From assembly GCA_029781135.1 (NCBI GenBank), contig JAKOXH010000039.1, positions 1 through 64,000 on the forward strand: a DNA stretch of 64,000 nt. The letters run 5' to 3'. The position numbers and the translations under genes are program-made. Under the pieces are notes generated by a model. That model searched no databases, had not been told where the DNA came from, and was given only the letters and a program-made list of their open reading frames with translations. The stretch is from Planctomycetota bacterium (lineage in GTDB: Bacteria; Planctomycetota; Planctomycetia; Pirellulales; Lacipirellulaceae). Of the stretch, positions 33,364 through 42,989 are shown piece by piece. Positions within the stretch are counted from its first letter, which is position 1, and every line of letters starts with the position of its first letter.

Positions 33364-33966
33364 ATGCGTAACCGAACCTGGATAGTAGTCGCAACCTGCT
33401 TGTCGGTGATGGTCTCGGCTGTTTCGTATCGCGCCGCCATCGCGCAGACCACTGCCACAAGAAAAGTCGAGCGACCGGCGTCCACACAACGCGGAACTGA
33501 CCGAGTGACGAAAGCAGTCGCGGTGATTCACGCTTTAGGCGACCATAAGGTCAGCGGCACAGTCACCTTTACGCAGTTGAGTGACGGCGTTGAGATCGTG
33601 GCGGAACTCACAGGCCTTCAGCCGGGCCAACATGGCTTCCACGTACATGAATTTGGCGATTGCTCGATGGTGGATGGAAAGTGTGCCGGCGGACACTTTA
33701 ATCCAACCGGTGCCCCCCACGGCGGCCCCGACAGTGAGAAGCGACACGTCGGCGACTTGGGCAACCTCAAAGCCGATGGCGAAGGTAAGGTCGCGTACAA
33801 GCGCGTTGATAAGGTGATCTCGCTCAACGGCGCGAACTCGATCATTGGCCGCTCGATCATCATTCACGCCAAGCCCGATGACCTAAAATCTCAGCCAGCC
33901 GGCGATGCGGGCGACCGGATTGGATGTGGCACGATTGGAATTGCCGATCCGAAGATGCAACACTAG
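33364..33966 (+). CDS. sodC: Periplasmic Cu/Zn superoxide dismutase
   Basis: A 200-residue exported enzyme dismutating superoxide. The signal peptide covers residues 1-27 (hydrophobic WIVVATCLSVMVSAVS, cleavage after AIA). Metal ligands are visible in HGFHVHEFGDCS (Cu His pair), GGHFNPTGAPHG (bridging and Zn His), RHVGDLGN (Zn His and Asp) and IIHAKPDD (Cu His). The disulfide cysteines are in GDCSM and IGCGTIGI. AAGGAG lies about 8 nt before ATG 33364, which fixes the start. It is monocistronic and converges with the ABC-permease operon. All key residues appear present. Confidence 0.95.
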   Translation: MRNRTWIVVATCLSVMVSAVSYRAAIAQTTATRKVERPASTQRGTDRVTKAVAVIHALGDHKVSGTVTFTQLSDGVEIVAELTGLQPGQHGFHVHEFGDCSMVDGKCAGGHFNPTGAPHGGPDSEKRHVGDLGNLKADGEGKVAYKRVDKVISLNGANSIIGRSIIIHAKPDDLKSQPAGDAGDRIGCGTIGIADPKMQH

Positions 33967-34002
33967 CGAGATAGACGAAGTCATCAATGAGGCGTTAAGG
34001 TA

Positions 34003-35322
34003 TCATTCGTGTCTTAGGGCCTCGATCGGATCGAGGCTGGCGGCGCGGGCGGCGGGGTAGACGCCGAAGATGACGCCGACGAAGACGGAGATGGCGAACG
34101 CCAGCGGAATCGACCAGCCGATGAGGTGTGGTTCCATTGTTTGCACGAGTTTGGGCACGTGCTCCATTTGCTTGGGAAACCAGTTGAACAAGGCTTCGCG
34201 GGCGAAGATGGTCAGCGGCCGGCAGAACGCGCCGCCGAGAATACCCAACCCGCCGCCCAGCACGGAAAGCACGACACTTTCCGCGAGGAACTGCCGCGTG
34301 ATATCGCGTTTCTTCGCGCCTAGCGCGCGACGGATGCCGATCTCGCGCGTGCGCTCGACGACGGTCGCGAGCATGATGTTCATGATGCCGATGCCGCCGA
34401 CGACGAGCGAAATCGCCGCGATCAAGCCCAAGAATATGATGAACATGAGTTGGGTTGTGCGGGCCTGTTCCAAGAGTTCCATCGGCACGACGATCGTGAA
34501 GTCGGGCATGGTGGTATGGCTGTAGAGAATTGTGCTGCGAACCAACTCAGCAGTGGGCAACACCTTATCACGATCTCTTACTTGCAAGGTGACTTGAGTC
34601 ACCTGGTTGATGTCGCGTTGAAATTGGCCAGGCTTAGCCACGACAATCATATCGCCTTCGCGGCGCCACAAAGCGGTGATCGGCACGTAGATGTCGTTGG
34701 AAAACGACTCGGCCGCGATTGAGCCCCCGATGCCGGCCGAGGCCGAGCGCGGCTTCATGATTCCCACGACTTCGTAGAAATCGTTGCTAATAAGGACTTT
34801 TTCACCGATCACATCGCCCACGGGAAACAGTTGCTCGGCAATCTCGGACGCGAGGACGCAGTAGTTGCGTTCGCTGGTGACGTCGGAATCGGTGAGGAAA
34901 CGGCCGCGATCGACGGCCAGGCGCGTAACCTCCGCATAGTCGGGAGTCGTTCCCACGAGGCGACCTTCGATTTTGCGATTCTTATTGCGGAACTCCATGG
35001 CGGGAATGATCCGCATGGGAATCGCTCTTGAGATCGTGGGGACGGTGGCCAAAAGTCGCACGTAGTCGTTGCGCGTGAGGCCGTAGCCGGCGTCGATGGC
35101 TTGATCGCCGGATGGTTTAACCGTGCGCACGATGATGTTAAGTGCGCCGAGACTCGCGATTTGTTCTTGAGCAGCGCGGCTGATTCCTTCACCAAGGGCT
35201 AGCAGCCAAATGACGCTGGAGACGCCGATGAAGATGCCCAACACCGTGAGCGTCGAGCGCAGCGGATGCATCCACAGGCTCTTGACGCTCAGTTGCAGGG
35301 TGCGGATCCAGACGGAAAGCAT
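34003..35322 (-). CDS. MacB-type ABC transporter permease
   Basis: A 439-residue FtsX/MacB-fold permease. TM1 lies near residues 20-40 (LRSTLTVLGIFIGVSSVIWLLALGEG), followed by a large periplasmic domain (about 45-290). Three more helices follow from about 300 (FIIFLGLIAAISLVVGGIGIMNIMLATVVERTREIGIRRALGAKKRD) to the C-terminus (FAISVFVGVIFGVYPAARAASLDPIEALRHE). This is the standard MacB signature. It is the last gene of the marR-tolC-hlyD-ATPase-permease operon and should pair with the ATPase at 35486. The substrate is unknown: a lipid, peptide or drug. Confidence 0.92.
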   Translation of the reverse strand: MLSVWIRTLQLSVKSLWMHPLRSTLTVLGIFIGVSSVIWLLALGEGISRAAQEQIASLGALNIIVRTVKPSGDQAIDAGYGLTRNDYVRLLATVPTISRAIPMRIIPAMEFRNKNRKIEGRLVGTTPDYAEVTRLAVDRGRFLTDSDVTSERNYCVLASEIAEQLFPVGDVIGEKVLISNDFYEVVGIMKPRSASAGIGGSIAAESFSNDIYVPITALWRREGDMIVVAKPGQFQRDINQVTQVTLQVRDRDKVLPTAELVRSTILYSHTTMPDFTIVVPMELLEQARTTQLMFIIFLGLIAAISLVVGGIGIMNIMLATVVERTREIGIRRALGAKKRDITRQFLAESVVLSVLGGGLGILGGAFCRPLTIFAREALFNWFPKQMEHVPKLVQTMEPHLIGWSIPLAFAISVFVGVIFGVYPAARAASLDPIEALRHE

Positions 35323-35386
35323 GGGGGCGGGTCGTCAGTTATTGGTAATTAACTTTTCAAAAGTGGCTGATGTCTTCGCGATGGCT

Positions 35387-35487
35387 CAAGACAGGGAGAC
35401 AAGGAGAGGGGGAGACAAGGAGAATCGTTGATAACACCCGTAGATGGTTTGTCTCCTTGTCTCCTTGTCTCCCCTTCTCCCCCTCTT
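35387..35487. repeat. Inverted repeat between ATPase and permease genes
   Basis: AAGACAGGGAGACAAGGAGA near the left pairs with GTCTCCTTGTCTCCTTGTCT and CTTCTCCCCCTCTT at the right. It is the same element as at 10806-10894 after gcvPB, here inside another operon. Confidence 0.8.
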
Positions 35488-36169
35488 AATTCCTCTTATC
35501 CACCACTACCTGCCCGTCCTTCAGGATAATCGAACGCTTGGTTCGAGCGGCAACATCGGGTTCGTGGGTAACCATAATAATTGTACGGCCTTGGCGATTC
35601 AGGTTTTCGAGGAGGTCGAGGATTTCGTGGGAGGTGGCCGTGTCGAGGTTGCCCGTGGGCTCATCCGCCAAAATAAACTGCGGATCGTTAATCAGGCTGC
35701 GGGCAATTGCGACGCGTTGTTGCTGACCGCCGGAAAGCTGTGTCGGCCGATGATTAAGCCGCGGGGTCAACCCCACCATTTCCGCGAGTTGCAGGCAACG
35801 GGCTTTCGTTTCCGCATTGAGTCGACGACTGTAATACAGGGGGACCTCGATGTTTTCGACGACGGTGAGTGCGGGCAATAAATTGTACGACTGGAAGATG
35901 AAACCGATGCGGGTGGAGCGAATTTCAGCGAGTTCATCGTCGCTCATCTGGGACACATCGACCTCGCTCAGTACGTATCGGCCGGCCGATGGTCGATCGA
36001 GACAGCCCAGCACGTTGAGCAAGGTGCTCTTACCCGAGCCGCTGGGGCCCATGATCGAGATGTAATCGCCCTCGGGCACATCGAAGGAGACGCCGCGCAA
36101 GGCGTGCACGGTTTCTCCGCTGAGAACGTAATCTTTGCGGAGATCGGCGACTCGAACGGCAAGCCTCAT
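35486..36169 (-). CDS. MacB/LolD-type ABC transporter ATP-binding protein
   Basis: A 227-residue ATPase. Walker A is GPSGSGKST, the Q-loop is IGFIFQSYNLLP, the signature is [17 protein letters not shown], Walker B is FILADEPTGNLD, and the switch His is in MVTHEPDVA. The SYNLLPALTVVENIEVPL region is typical of the MacB/LolD/HrtA group. It drives the MacB-type permease encoded downstream. The start overlaps the stop of the adaptor gene by 4 bp (ATGA), suggesting translational coupling. An inverted repeat separates it from the permease gene. Confidence 0.95.
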   Translation of the reverse strand: MRLAVRVADLRKDYVLSGETVHALRGVSFDVPEGDYISIMGPSGSGKSTLLNVLGCLDRPSAGRYVLSEVDVSQMSDDELAEIRSTRIGFIFQSYNLLPALTVVENIEVPLYYSRRLNAETKARCLQLAEMVGLTPRLNHRPTQLSGGQQQRVAIARSLINDPQFILADEPTGNLDTATSHEILDLLENLNRQGRTIIMVTHEPDVAARTKRSIILKDGQVVVDKRN

Positions 36170-37947
36170 TCGGCCGCCCCCGACGAGGCCTTCGCAACCG
36201 ATGCGGCGCGCTTCGGATCGGATGAAACTCGGGTCCCAGCTTTTGGACGGCCCGTATTTGGACCGGGGGGCGGACGCTTCGATCCTTTTGCGTCACCAAC
36301 ACCATCGCGCGGTTTTTCGGGACGATCCCCGGATGGTGTGTCCGCGGAAGTTGAATTCGCCACGGCGCGACCTGCCGGCGGTGCTGCGGATTTACCTTTA
36401 TCGGGCGCAGCTCCGCCGTTTGCCGCGACGGCAGTGTTTTCGGCCGGTCGCCCGCGACCGGCGGTGCGTTCACCTGAAGCTGACTGCGGAACAGCGCGTT
36501 GGATTTCCTCAGGCGGCAGTTTGGGCAAGCTCACGAGATCAACATAGGACCGAGGGTTGAGAGCTACTTGTTCACCGACCTTCAAGCCGTCTTCCACGAC
36601 AAAGAATTTGTCATTGGTAGGGCCGGGCTTCACTTCGCGTGGTTCCCATTTGCCGGCGTTGTAAACGAAGCAATAGAACTTCGGGCCGTGGGCGTAGATC
36701 GACTGCACGGGAACTTGGATCGCATCAGGCACATCGGCGCAGTGAATTGTAACGCTCGCGGTCATCCCCGAGCGCAAGTCGGGCATCGCGTCGTCAATGC
36801 GAATAAACGCCTTATATTCCTTGACGTTCGCCTGCCGCCAACCCGTGGGTTCAGCGTACTGGTTCACTTTTTCGACGATGCCGTGAAGCACGCGATCACC
36901 GTAGCCGACGGGGCGGATGTCGGCCGTGTAACCGGGCTGCACGTATTGAACGAGCGACTCGTTGACCGTCAGGTTGACGCGCATGGAGTCGGCATTGGGT
37001 AACTTGATGATCACTTGCCGCTCGCGCACGACGGCCCCTTCCTCGACGATGAACTGCTGGTCGCGGTTATCGCCGACATGAGCATATTTGACGACGCCGT
37101 CTTGCGGGGCCGTGATCGTACACTTGGCGATTTGGTCCTCGATATCTTGGAGTTTTTCCACTTCGAGTTGATGGCTGTTCAGCGCGGCGTCCCATTTGGC
37201 CTTGGCAATTAGAATTGCACTTTCCAGCGTCGAAACCTGCTTGGGTTTGGTGAATTCTTCCAAAACGCGCAGCTTGGTCTTAGCGGCATCCAGGTCTTTT
37301 TTGGCCTTCTCGACCGCGAACCGGTCGGCCTCGAGCTGGTTTTCATTGACGTAACCTTTTGAGGCGAGCTTCTGACTATAGGCATAATACTCTTTCGCGC
37401 GGTTCAGGTTCTCCTCGGCCACGAACTGTTCACTTTCAGCCGTCTGGCGATCCTGCAGATACGTGCCGTCCAAATACTCGCGTTTTGCGATAACGGCGAC
37501 GTCGTAGTTATTGTGGGCTTCGACTTCGGCGGCTTTCGCATCATTCACCAGAATTTTTTGGCTCGTCCGATCCGCTTCCAATGCTGAGGAATCTAATTCG
37601 ACCAAGAAATCGCCTTTCTTGACGAACGTACCTTCAGGAATGATCCGCAGGATTGCGATGCCGCTCGTATTCTTCGATTTGACCAAGGACCGAACTTCGG
37701 TAACGTCAAAGGCTTCGATCTCGCCACGTTCGGTAATCGCGAGCTCAAAATTATCGCGTTGGACGGTGTGGAGCAGGATGTTGGAATCGTCAGGCGAATC
37801 ATCGCTGCCAAACCACCAATACAGTCCGCCTCCTGCCATTAATAGGGCGACCACGAATGCAGCCGCGGTGAGCATGGTAATTGCGCCCGTGCGTCCTTGC
37901 GTTGCCGAACCGCTTTGCCTGTTCCGCCAGCGCGCAGCCGATGCCAT
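36166..37947 (-). CDS. HlyD/MacA-type membrane-fusion adaptor
   Basis: A 593-residue periplasmic adaptor. A single N-terminal helix lies near residues 25-48 (AAAFVVALLMAGGGLYWWF). Then come a barrel-sandwich half (IIPEGTFVKKGDFLVELD), a long alpha-helical coiled-coil hairpin (about 120-280), the second barrel half (CTITAPQDGVVKYAHVGD), a beta-barrel and a membrane-proximal region. The last ~107 residues (487-593) form a Pro/Gly/Ala/Arg-rich, disordered-looking tail not normal for the family. It should bridge the MacB-type pump to the TolC homologue. ATG 37947 is preferred over the frame's longer start. It overlaps the ATPase start by 4 bp. Confidence 0.9.
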   Translation of the reverse strand: MASAARWRNRQSGSATQGRTGAITMLTAAAFVVALLMAGGGLYWWFGSDDSPDDSNILLHTVQRDNFELAITERGEIEAFDVTEVRSLVKSKNTSGIAILRIIPEGTFVKKGDFLVELDSSALEADRTSQKILVNDAKAAEVEAHNNYDVAVIAKREYLDGTYLQDRQTAESEQFVAEENLNRAKEYYAYSQKLASKGYVNENQLEADRFAVEKAKKDLDAAKTKLRVLEEFTKPKQVSTLESAILIAKAKWDAALNSHQLEVEKLQDIEDQIAKCTITAPQDGVVKYAHVGDNRDQQFIVEEGAVVRERQVIIKLPNADSMRVNLTVNESLVQYVQPGYTADIRPVGYGDRVLHGIVEKVNQYAEPTGWRQANVKEYKAFIRIDDAMPDLRSGMTASVTIHCADVPDAIQVPVQSIYAHGPKFYCFVYNAGKWEPREVKPGPTNDKFFVVEDGLKVGEQVALNPRSYVDLVSLPKLPPEEIQRAVPQSASGERTAGRGRPAENTAVAANGGAAPDKGKSAAPPAGRAVANSTSADTPSGDRPEKPRDGVGDAKGSKRPPPGPNTGRPKAGTRVSSDPKRAASVAKASSGAAE

Positions 37948-38238
37948 CGTAGATACTCCCAGGACGCAGCCGGCCCAAAACATGGCCGGCGATGGCCCAG
38001 TGTAAGATCAAACGCCTTTAATACGGCGGAGTGCCGATCTGCCAAGCCGCACTCCGATGCTTAGATTATAGACAGAACAAGACCGTATTGTCAGAGCGGA
38101 AAATCTGTACGGACGGGCGGTGGAAATCCCATGACTATCGCTTTTCCTAACTCACAGTCTTGGGAGTTCGGCGGAGTGAATAATGAAAGCAGAAGTCGGC
38201 AGTATCGAGTGCTTCGACCCAAAAGACGTTGGCCCGTA

Positions 38239-41115
38239 TTATTTTGCGGATGCCCCAGTTGGCGGGGGTAACAGGGTGGGTCCAGGCACTGTTGCCGCCG
38301 ATGTTGCCTCATTCCTCATGTCATTCTGACGCAAAGGTACCGCTTGGGGAGTTGATTGTAGAGGAGCACCAGGGTTGTTGCCGGTTGTTCCCATAGGCAG
38401 TTCCTCTGCGGTTGGTGCTTTGAGTTTTACATCGATGTCACATGGATCTGGTTCTTCGCATACGCCCGCGCCCGGATTGTTTGTCAGGAAAGTCTTGAGC
38501 GGTTGATCGTGGGCGATGCGAACGCCGCGGCCATCGAGCACCATGACTCCTAGCAAGTAATCCAAACTTTGAGTTTGGACCTCATGATCAACCCAAACAC
38601 TGAGAAAGTCGTTTTGTACGTTAAGCAAATCGATTAGCGCGTTCACAAGGTCGCGAGCGACGGAATCGCCGAATTGGGATTGGCCACCCGGCTGTGTCGG
38701 CTGGCCGGGCGCCGAAGCCTGCACGGGCCGAGCTGGTTCCGAGAGTTTGAGGCGTGCCAGATCGACCTGGGTGATTGCCACGTGAACCGCCGCGCGGCGC
38801 AATTCCATGTTGAGATCATCGAGCTTCATTTGCCGCAACGTTGCTCGGAGATCATATTGCACACCATCGCGGAATTGGTAGTACGAGCGTTTGGCCTGTT
38901 GATATTCGATAAGCGACTGTCGGTAGGTGTTGCGTTCTGCCAGGCGCGTGATTGGCGGATCGTATTGTAGGCCGACGCGTAGCCGGCCTGTGGACGTGCG
39001 GAGATCGAAGGGATTGTCGGTGGCGTTTTGGATGTCGCCGCTAAAGACCAGGTCGAGGTCACTTTCCAAGGCATTCGCGTTGAACTGAATCAATCGCCAG
39101 GCATCCACAACCGATGCGCGCGCGTTCTTCCAATCGCGTCGGTAGCGGCTGGCAATGCAGTAGGCTTCGCTATCGGTCAGGTCGACCGGTTCGTACGAGA
39201 TCGAGTCGAGGCGAGCTCGCGCTTGCAATAGCGACAACTCCAAGAGCGCTCCTGAGAGTTTGTTGAGGGAGCTGGTCAATTGGCGGCGATGTTCTGCGGG
39301 TGGAAGCGTGGTGGTGCTGGTAAGCCCATCGAGTTCGGCCCAACTCGCCGTTAGCCGCTGGCCCAATTGGTCGAAATCTCTGCGCGTTTCGGCATACCGC
39401 TGATTGAGTCGGGCTACGCTGATCAAATCGGGATCGATGTTCGCGTCTCTTGCTTCCTTGCGAGCCGATAGGCGTTCCAGAAACAGGCGTCGAGCCGGCA
39501 GCGCTGCTTCAAAACGTGCGAGATCGAGTTGGGCGGCCGCCAGCCGCGCTTGCGAGGCCAATCGAATTTCGGCGCTCTGCTTCACGAGCGAGGCGAAATC
39601 GGTGCCCTGGGCCTTTAATTTTCCATTTGGCGACGGCGTAACAGGTGCCACTAGTGGTTGCGGTGGCAATCCCTCGGGTGTCGCAGCCAGGGAGCCTTCG
39701 CGCAGCACGGTCAACAGGTCGGTCAGCCGAATCTGCAATGCCGAGAGGTCTGGATCGAGCAAATTGAAGTGATCCAGCATAGGATCGGCGATCGTCACAC
39801 TGAGCGAAGGAGGCAAGCCGAGCCGAATTTTGAACGCATCCAAGGAATTGTCGTACGCTTTCTGGTTGTTCAACAGTTGGCTCTGCGCGTTGTATAGAGC
39901 CTGACGCGCCAAGTCGACTTGAAAGCGATCGATACGCCCGGCTTCGTTGGCGGCCTGCAATTGCTCCAAGCTGTCGCCGAGCCCGGCGATGTTGGAGTAT
40001 TGATTGCGAATGATTTGGGCCGTCTGCAACAAGCCGATGTACCCGCCCGCCTGTTGCGCCCCGGCACCGCCAGTAACGCCGAACGACTGAGTTGTACCAC
40101 CGCTACTGACGCCACCGGCGCGGCCGAAGCCGCCGACGCCGACGCCGCTGAATCCTTCCAGACCACTGCCGCCAAAGAAGCCACCGCGCCGCGACGGTCC
40201 CTGCCCCGCACTGCCACCGGTGACGATGCTCAAGTAGTAGCCTTGTTGATATTGTTCCATTTGCCGCACGTTCGTCAGCAAGGCGCGTTCGGCAATGGTA
40301 AGGCGTTCCAAGACTCGGGCGCGGCCACCGGCCCGCAACAGCGGCTGGACCAAGTTGAAGTCCAGGATCGAGCTGCTGGAATAGTTATCTGAGCCGGCGA
40401 ATTCCCACATCAACGAATTGGCGAAGCCGACGACCAACTCGCCACCGGTCGCAGTGAGTTTTTCGACGCGATAGCGATTATCAGGACGTGAGGGATTGAC
40501 TTCTAGTACACTCGATCCGGCCGGTGTGCCAGCGCGGGCGGGCCCTTCGGCCGTATAGAAGATCGAGGTGCCACCATAGAATTGAGAGTCGAATCGGAAT
40601 CGTTCGAAAGTCACGTCGAGGCCCGAAAGGTAGAGCGTTTCCAACTGTTGCTGATACGTGGGTGATTCGAGAAGCGCAACTTGCACGGCACCGGGAATAT
40701 CGAGCTCGACGTTGCCGTCCTTATCGCGGGGCAGATAGTCGAGCCAGGTCGGGTTGTCGACGTAGGGCGTTTTTCCCGCATGCCGCCAGCACGGCGCACC
40801 TGGCTTGCAATCGACGCACAGCATGAGTTCGTGCGAGATTGGGTCATCGGGCGGCATCGGCGGGCAGTCGGGGCTGTTCGGATCGAACATCCGGGACTTC
40901 GGGTCGACAGCAATTCGATACTGCCCCGGAGCCATTCCCAGCGCGGCGGCTTTGCTATCGATGAGCGCGTTCACTTCGCGATCGGCCTGCCGGCGATAAT
41001 AGGGGCGCGTGCAACTTAGTGAGGTCGCCAAAAAAGTAGCTGCCACGATGCCGCAAAGACAAAACAAGAAAGCTCGGGCGAAACCTGGCATCGGACAAAG
41101 TTTGGAGGACTTCAT
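38239..41115 (-). CDS. TolC-family outer-membrane factor (large form)
   Basis: A 958-residue outer-membrane-efflux family protein, about twice the usual TolC length. The N-terminal hydrophobic segment ends with SLSC (Cys35, a lipobox-like site). TolC helices are recognisable in LDIPGAVQVALLESPTYQQQ, EYQQAKRSYYQFRDGVQYDLR and LNALIDLLNVQNDFLSVWVDHEVQTQSLDYLLGVM-type segments. A Gly-rich insert lies near residues 290-360 (RRGGFFGGSGLEGFSG...). The C-terminus has Pro/Thr-rich sequence. ATG 41115 overlaps the marR stop by 4 bp (ATGA). It is presumably the exit duct for the pump encoded downstream. Confidence 0.87.
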   Translation of the reverse strand: MKSSKLCPMPGFARAFLFCLCGIVAATFLATSLSCTRPYYRRQADREVNALIDSKAAALGMAPGQYRIAVDPKSRMFDPNSPDCPPMPPDDPISHELMLCVDCKPGAPCWRHAGKTPYVDNPTWLDYLPRDKDGNVELDIPGAVQVALLESPTYQQQLETLYLSGLDVTFERFRFDSQFYGGTSIFYTAEGPARAGTPAGSSVLEVNPSRPDNRYRVEKLTATGGELVVGFANSLMWEFAGSDNYSSSSILDFNLVQPLLRAGGRARVLERLTIAERALLTNVRQMEQYQQGYYLSIVTGGSAGQGPSRRGGFFGGSGLEGFSGVGVGGFGRAGGVSSGGTTQSFGVTGGAGAQQAGGYIGLLQTAQIIRNQYSNIAGLGDSLEQLQAANEAGRIDRFQVDLARQALYNAQSQLLNNQKAYDNSLDAFKIRLGLPPSLSVTIADPMLDHFNLLDPDLSALQIRLTDLLTVLREGSLAATPEGLPPQPLVAPVTPSPNGKLKAQGTDFASLVKQSAEIRLASQARLAAAQLDLARFEAALPARRLFLERLSARKEARDANIDPDLISVARLNQRYAETRRDFDQLGQRLTASWAELDGLTSTTTLPPAEHRRQLTSSLNKLSGALLELSLLQARARLDSISYEPVDLTDSEAYCIASRYRRDWKNARASVVDAWRLIQFNANALESDLDLVFSGDIQNATDNPFDLRTSTGRLRVGLQYDPPITRLAERNTYRQSLIEYQQAKRSYYQFRDGVQYDLRATLRQMKLDDLNMELRRAAVHVAITQVDLARLKLSEPARPVQASAPGQPTQPGGQSQFGDSVARDLVNALIDLLNVQNDFLSVWVDHEVQTQSLDYLLGVMVLDGRGVRIAHDQPLKTFLTNNPGAGVCEEPDPCDIDVKLKAPTAEELPMGTTGNNPGAPLQSTPQAVPLRQNDMRNEATSAATVPGPTLLPPPTGASAK

Positions 41116-41570
41116 GCGGCCTCCCGACGTTGGCTGACCGACAGGGCGCGTTCGCCGCCACTCGGTGGATCGGGCCGCAGTTCGTGCGCCGACTCCAGTA
41201 GCATGCCCAGGACATCGTTGCCCAAGGGAGCAAGGTACCAAAGATTGCGCCGGCGATCGTTGGGTGCTGATTGCTGCTGGATCCAACCGCGAGTCCGTAA
41301 CCGCTCAACAGTTGCGCTCACTTGGGCGGGCGAGATTGCGAGTCGCCGAACGAGTGTGGTCTGATCGAGGCCGCAGAGCATTCCTTCACGGAGGCACCAA
41401 AGCACTTGAAATTCGGGCTCACCCAAATCGATCCGTTCACACCACTGCGATAATGCGCGCGAGGCTCGGCGGCCATCGGCGGCGGCGTCACAGAGGTCTC
41501 CCACATGTCGAACGGCGGCCTCAATGGCAAACTGTTTGCCAGCGTCAAAGATCGAAGTGGGTGCTGTCAC
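41112..41570 (-). CDS. MarR-family transcriptional regulator
   Basis: A 152-residue winged-helix regulator. The DNA-binding region reads DQTTLVRRLAISPAQVSATVERLRTRGWI, followed by the wing APNDRRRNLWYLAPLG. The first helices (DAAADGRRASRALSQWCERIDLGEPEFQVLW) form the dimer part. It is the first gene of the efflux operon and overlaps tolC by 4 bp, so it probably autoregulates the pump in response to a ligand. No operator palindrome could be assigned with confidence upstream of 41570. Confidence 0.88.
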   Translation of the reverse strand: MTAPTSIFDAGKQFAIEAAVRHVGDLCDAAADGRRASRALSQWCERIDLGEPEFQVLWCLREGMLCGLDQTTLVRRLAISPAQVSATVERLRTRGWIQQQSAPNDRRRNLWYLAPLGNDVLGMLLESAHELRPDPPSGGERALSVSQRREAA

Positions 41571-41994
41571 CGCTAGCCATCCTTGGCTAAATGAGTCGAG
41601 CTAGCACTGCTATACGAGCAAAGACGAGACGAGAAAATTACGACGAATTCCGCCCGACACCGATGCCGTGCCGACATCGTTTCAAAAGGGAACAATTCGC
41701 CACCAAATAATTCGGATTTGAATCGTTCGAACTTGAAGCTTTTGCCCATCAGCGGATGAGGTTTGCCGGCGGCGGAGGCGTCATCGCACGGATCGCGGCC
41801 CGGAGATTACTCGCGGTCGATTCACGCTGCCGTGCGGCGGCTAACAACAAACAGGCGGGCACCAAAGGTATGGTGCCCGCCTCTTCAAGTATATGGCCTG
41901 CCGGCTCAACTGCAGCTTTGAGGGAACTGGCCGGGACTCGCCCGGTGGAGCCGGGGGCTGCCACGATTATGCAACACGAACTGGGTTCGTGAAT
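41571..41994. other. Intergenic region containing a terminator
   Basis: 424 bp between the marR start and the stop of the Spy-like gene. It holds the hairpin at 41853-41882 and presumably the promoter of the efflux operon; no clear -35/-10 pair or operator could be picked. No gene is seen. Confidence 0.6.
41853..41882 (-). terminator. Rho-independent-like terminator of the Spy-like gene
   Basis: AGGCGGGCACCA and TGGTGCCCGCCT form a 12-bp perfect stem with a 6-nt loop. On the minus strand it is followed by GTTTGTTGTT. It lies 113 bp after the stop of the minus-strand gene 41995-42729. Confidence 0.65.
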
Positions 41995-42729
41995 TCAGTT
42001 CGACTTGTTTTCGCTATTCGCGTTGCGATTGCGTCCGCCGCGGGGGCGATCCGCATTCCGACCACCGGGGCCACCAAACCCGCGCAACTGGGACAAATCG
42101 ATATCCACCTTTTCGCCTTTAAGCTCCTCGAGTTGCTTCTGCTGCGCGTCGGTCAGCACAGCAAGCATGGCCTTGGATTCTTCATCGCGCAACTTCGTCA
42201 TCTTCTCGCGCATGGCTTCGCGATCGCCGGATTGATCGCGTAAGCCGCGCATGGAATCCATGTTCTTCTGACGAATCTCTTCGATCTTCTTCTTCTGGTC
42301 ATCCGTAACATTTAACTCCTTAGCCACCTCGGGATTCGCTACTGCGTTGGCCCCGTTGACTTGAACAAAGATCCCCAGCAGTCGTTTTTGCTGCCCTTCA
42401 TCCAAAATTTCCTTGACCTTAGCCGTTGTTTCGTCCATGAGTTTTTGGACCTTTTCGCGGCCGCCGCCATCTTGCATAGCGGAACGCACTTCTTCACGGA
42501 CTTTATCGTTTAAGTCCGTGATTTTGGTTTTTTGTTCGTCGGTTAGTTTGAGCGCATCCTGCACTTCCTTAACGCCCAATAACCGCACCGGCGTGGGCGG
42601 TCCACCGAATCCGCCGCCGGGTCCGCGACCGCGGCGTCCTTCGCCTGGTTGTGCCAGCGAAACCTGAACCATGAATCCAACCGCCATCAGCGCGGCGGCA
42701 ATCACCCAACCTTTGCCTGCAACTCGCAT
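41995..42729 (-). CDS. Exported Spy/CpxP-like helical protein
   Basis: A 244-residue protein with a signal peptide (VIAAALMAVGFMVQVSLAQ, cleavage near residue 26). Next comes a Gly/Arg-rich stretch (GEGRRGRGPGGGFGGPP), then Lys/Glu-rich amphipathic helices with repeated LTDEQ/VTDDQ/LTDAQ motifs (LKLTDEQKTKI, LNVTDDQKKKI, AVLTDAQQKQL). The LTxxQ motif is the signature of the Spy/CpxP periplasmic chaperone-like fold, which in planctomycetes occurs in long, repeated versions. The C-terminus is again Gly/Arg/Asn-rich. Role unknown, possibly periplasmic folding or metal response. Confidence 0.8.
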   Translation of the reverse strand: MRVAGKGWVIAAALMAVGFMVQVSLAQPGEGRRGRGPGGGFGGPPTPVRLLGVKEVQDALKLTDEQKTKITDLNDKVREEVRSAMQDGGGREKVQKLMDETTAKVKEILDEGQQKRLLGIFVQVNGANAVANPEVAKELNVTDDQKKKIEEIRQKNMDSMRGLRDQSGDREAMREKMTKLRDEESKAMLAVLTDAQQKQLEELKGEKVDIDLSQLRGFGGPGGRNADRPRGGRNRNANSENKSN

Positions 42730-42989
42730 CGTACTTTCCTTTCTTGATTTGGCATTTGCGCCCTGTGCGCAGCCGGAAGCTCATGCCTCCCAACGAGTTA
42801 TTAAACCCCGGTCGCCGTGGCCGGGTTTCGAGAAATGTGGATTGTGCGAAATCCTGTGAAAAATCCTACGAATACCGCCGCAATCGCCTGACTTGGCCAT
42901 AAGATGCCCGGGCTAAGGTCCGAACAATTGAATTTGAGGACAGCGCCGCCAGGCAAAATTGAAAAGCCCCCGGGGCAGCAGTCAGTCGG

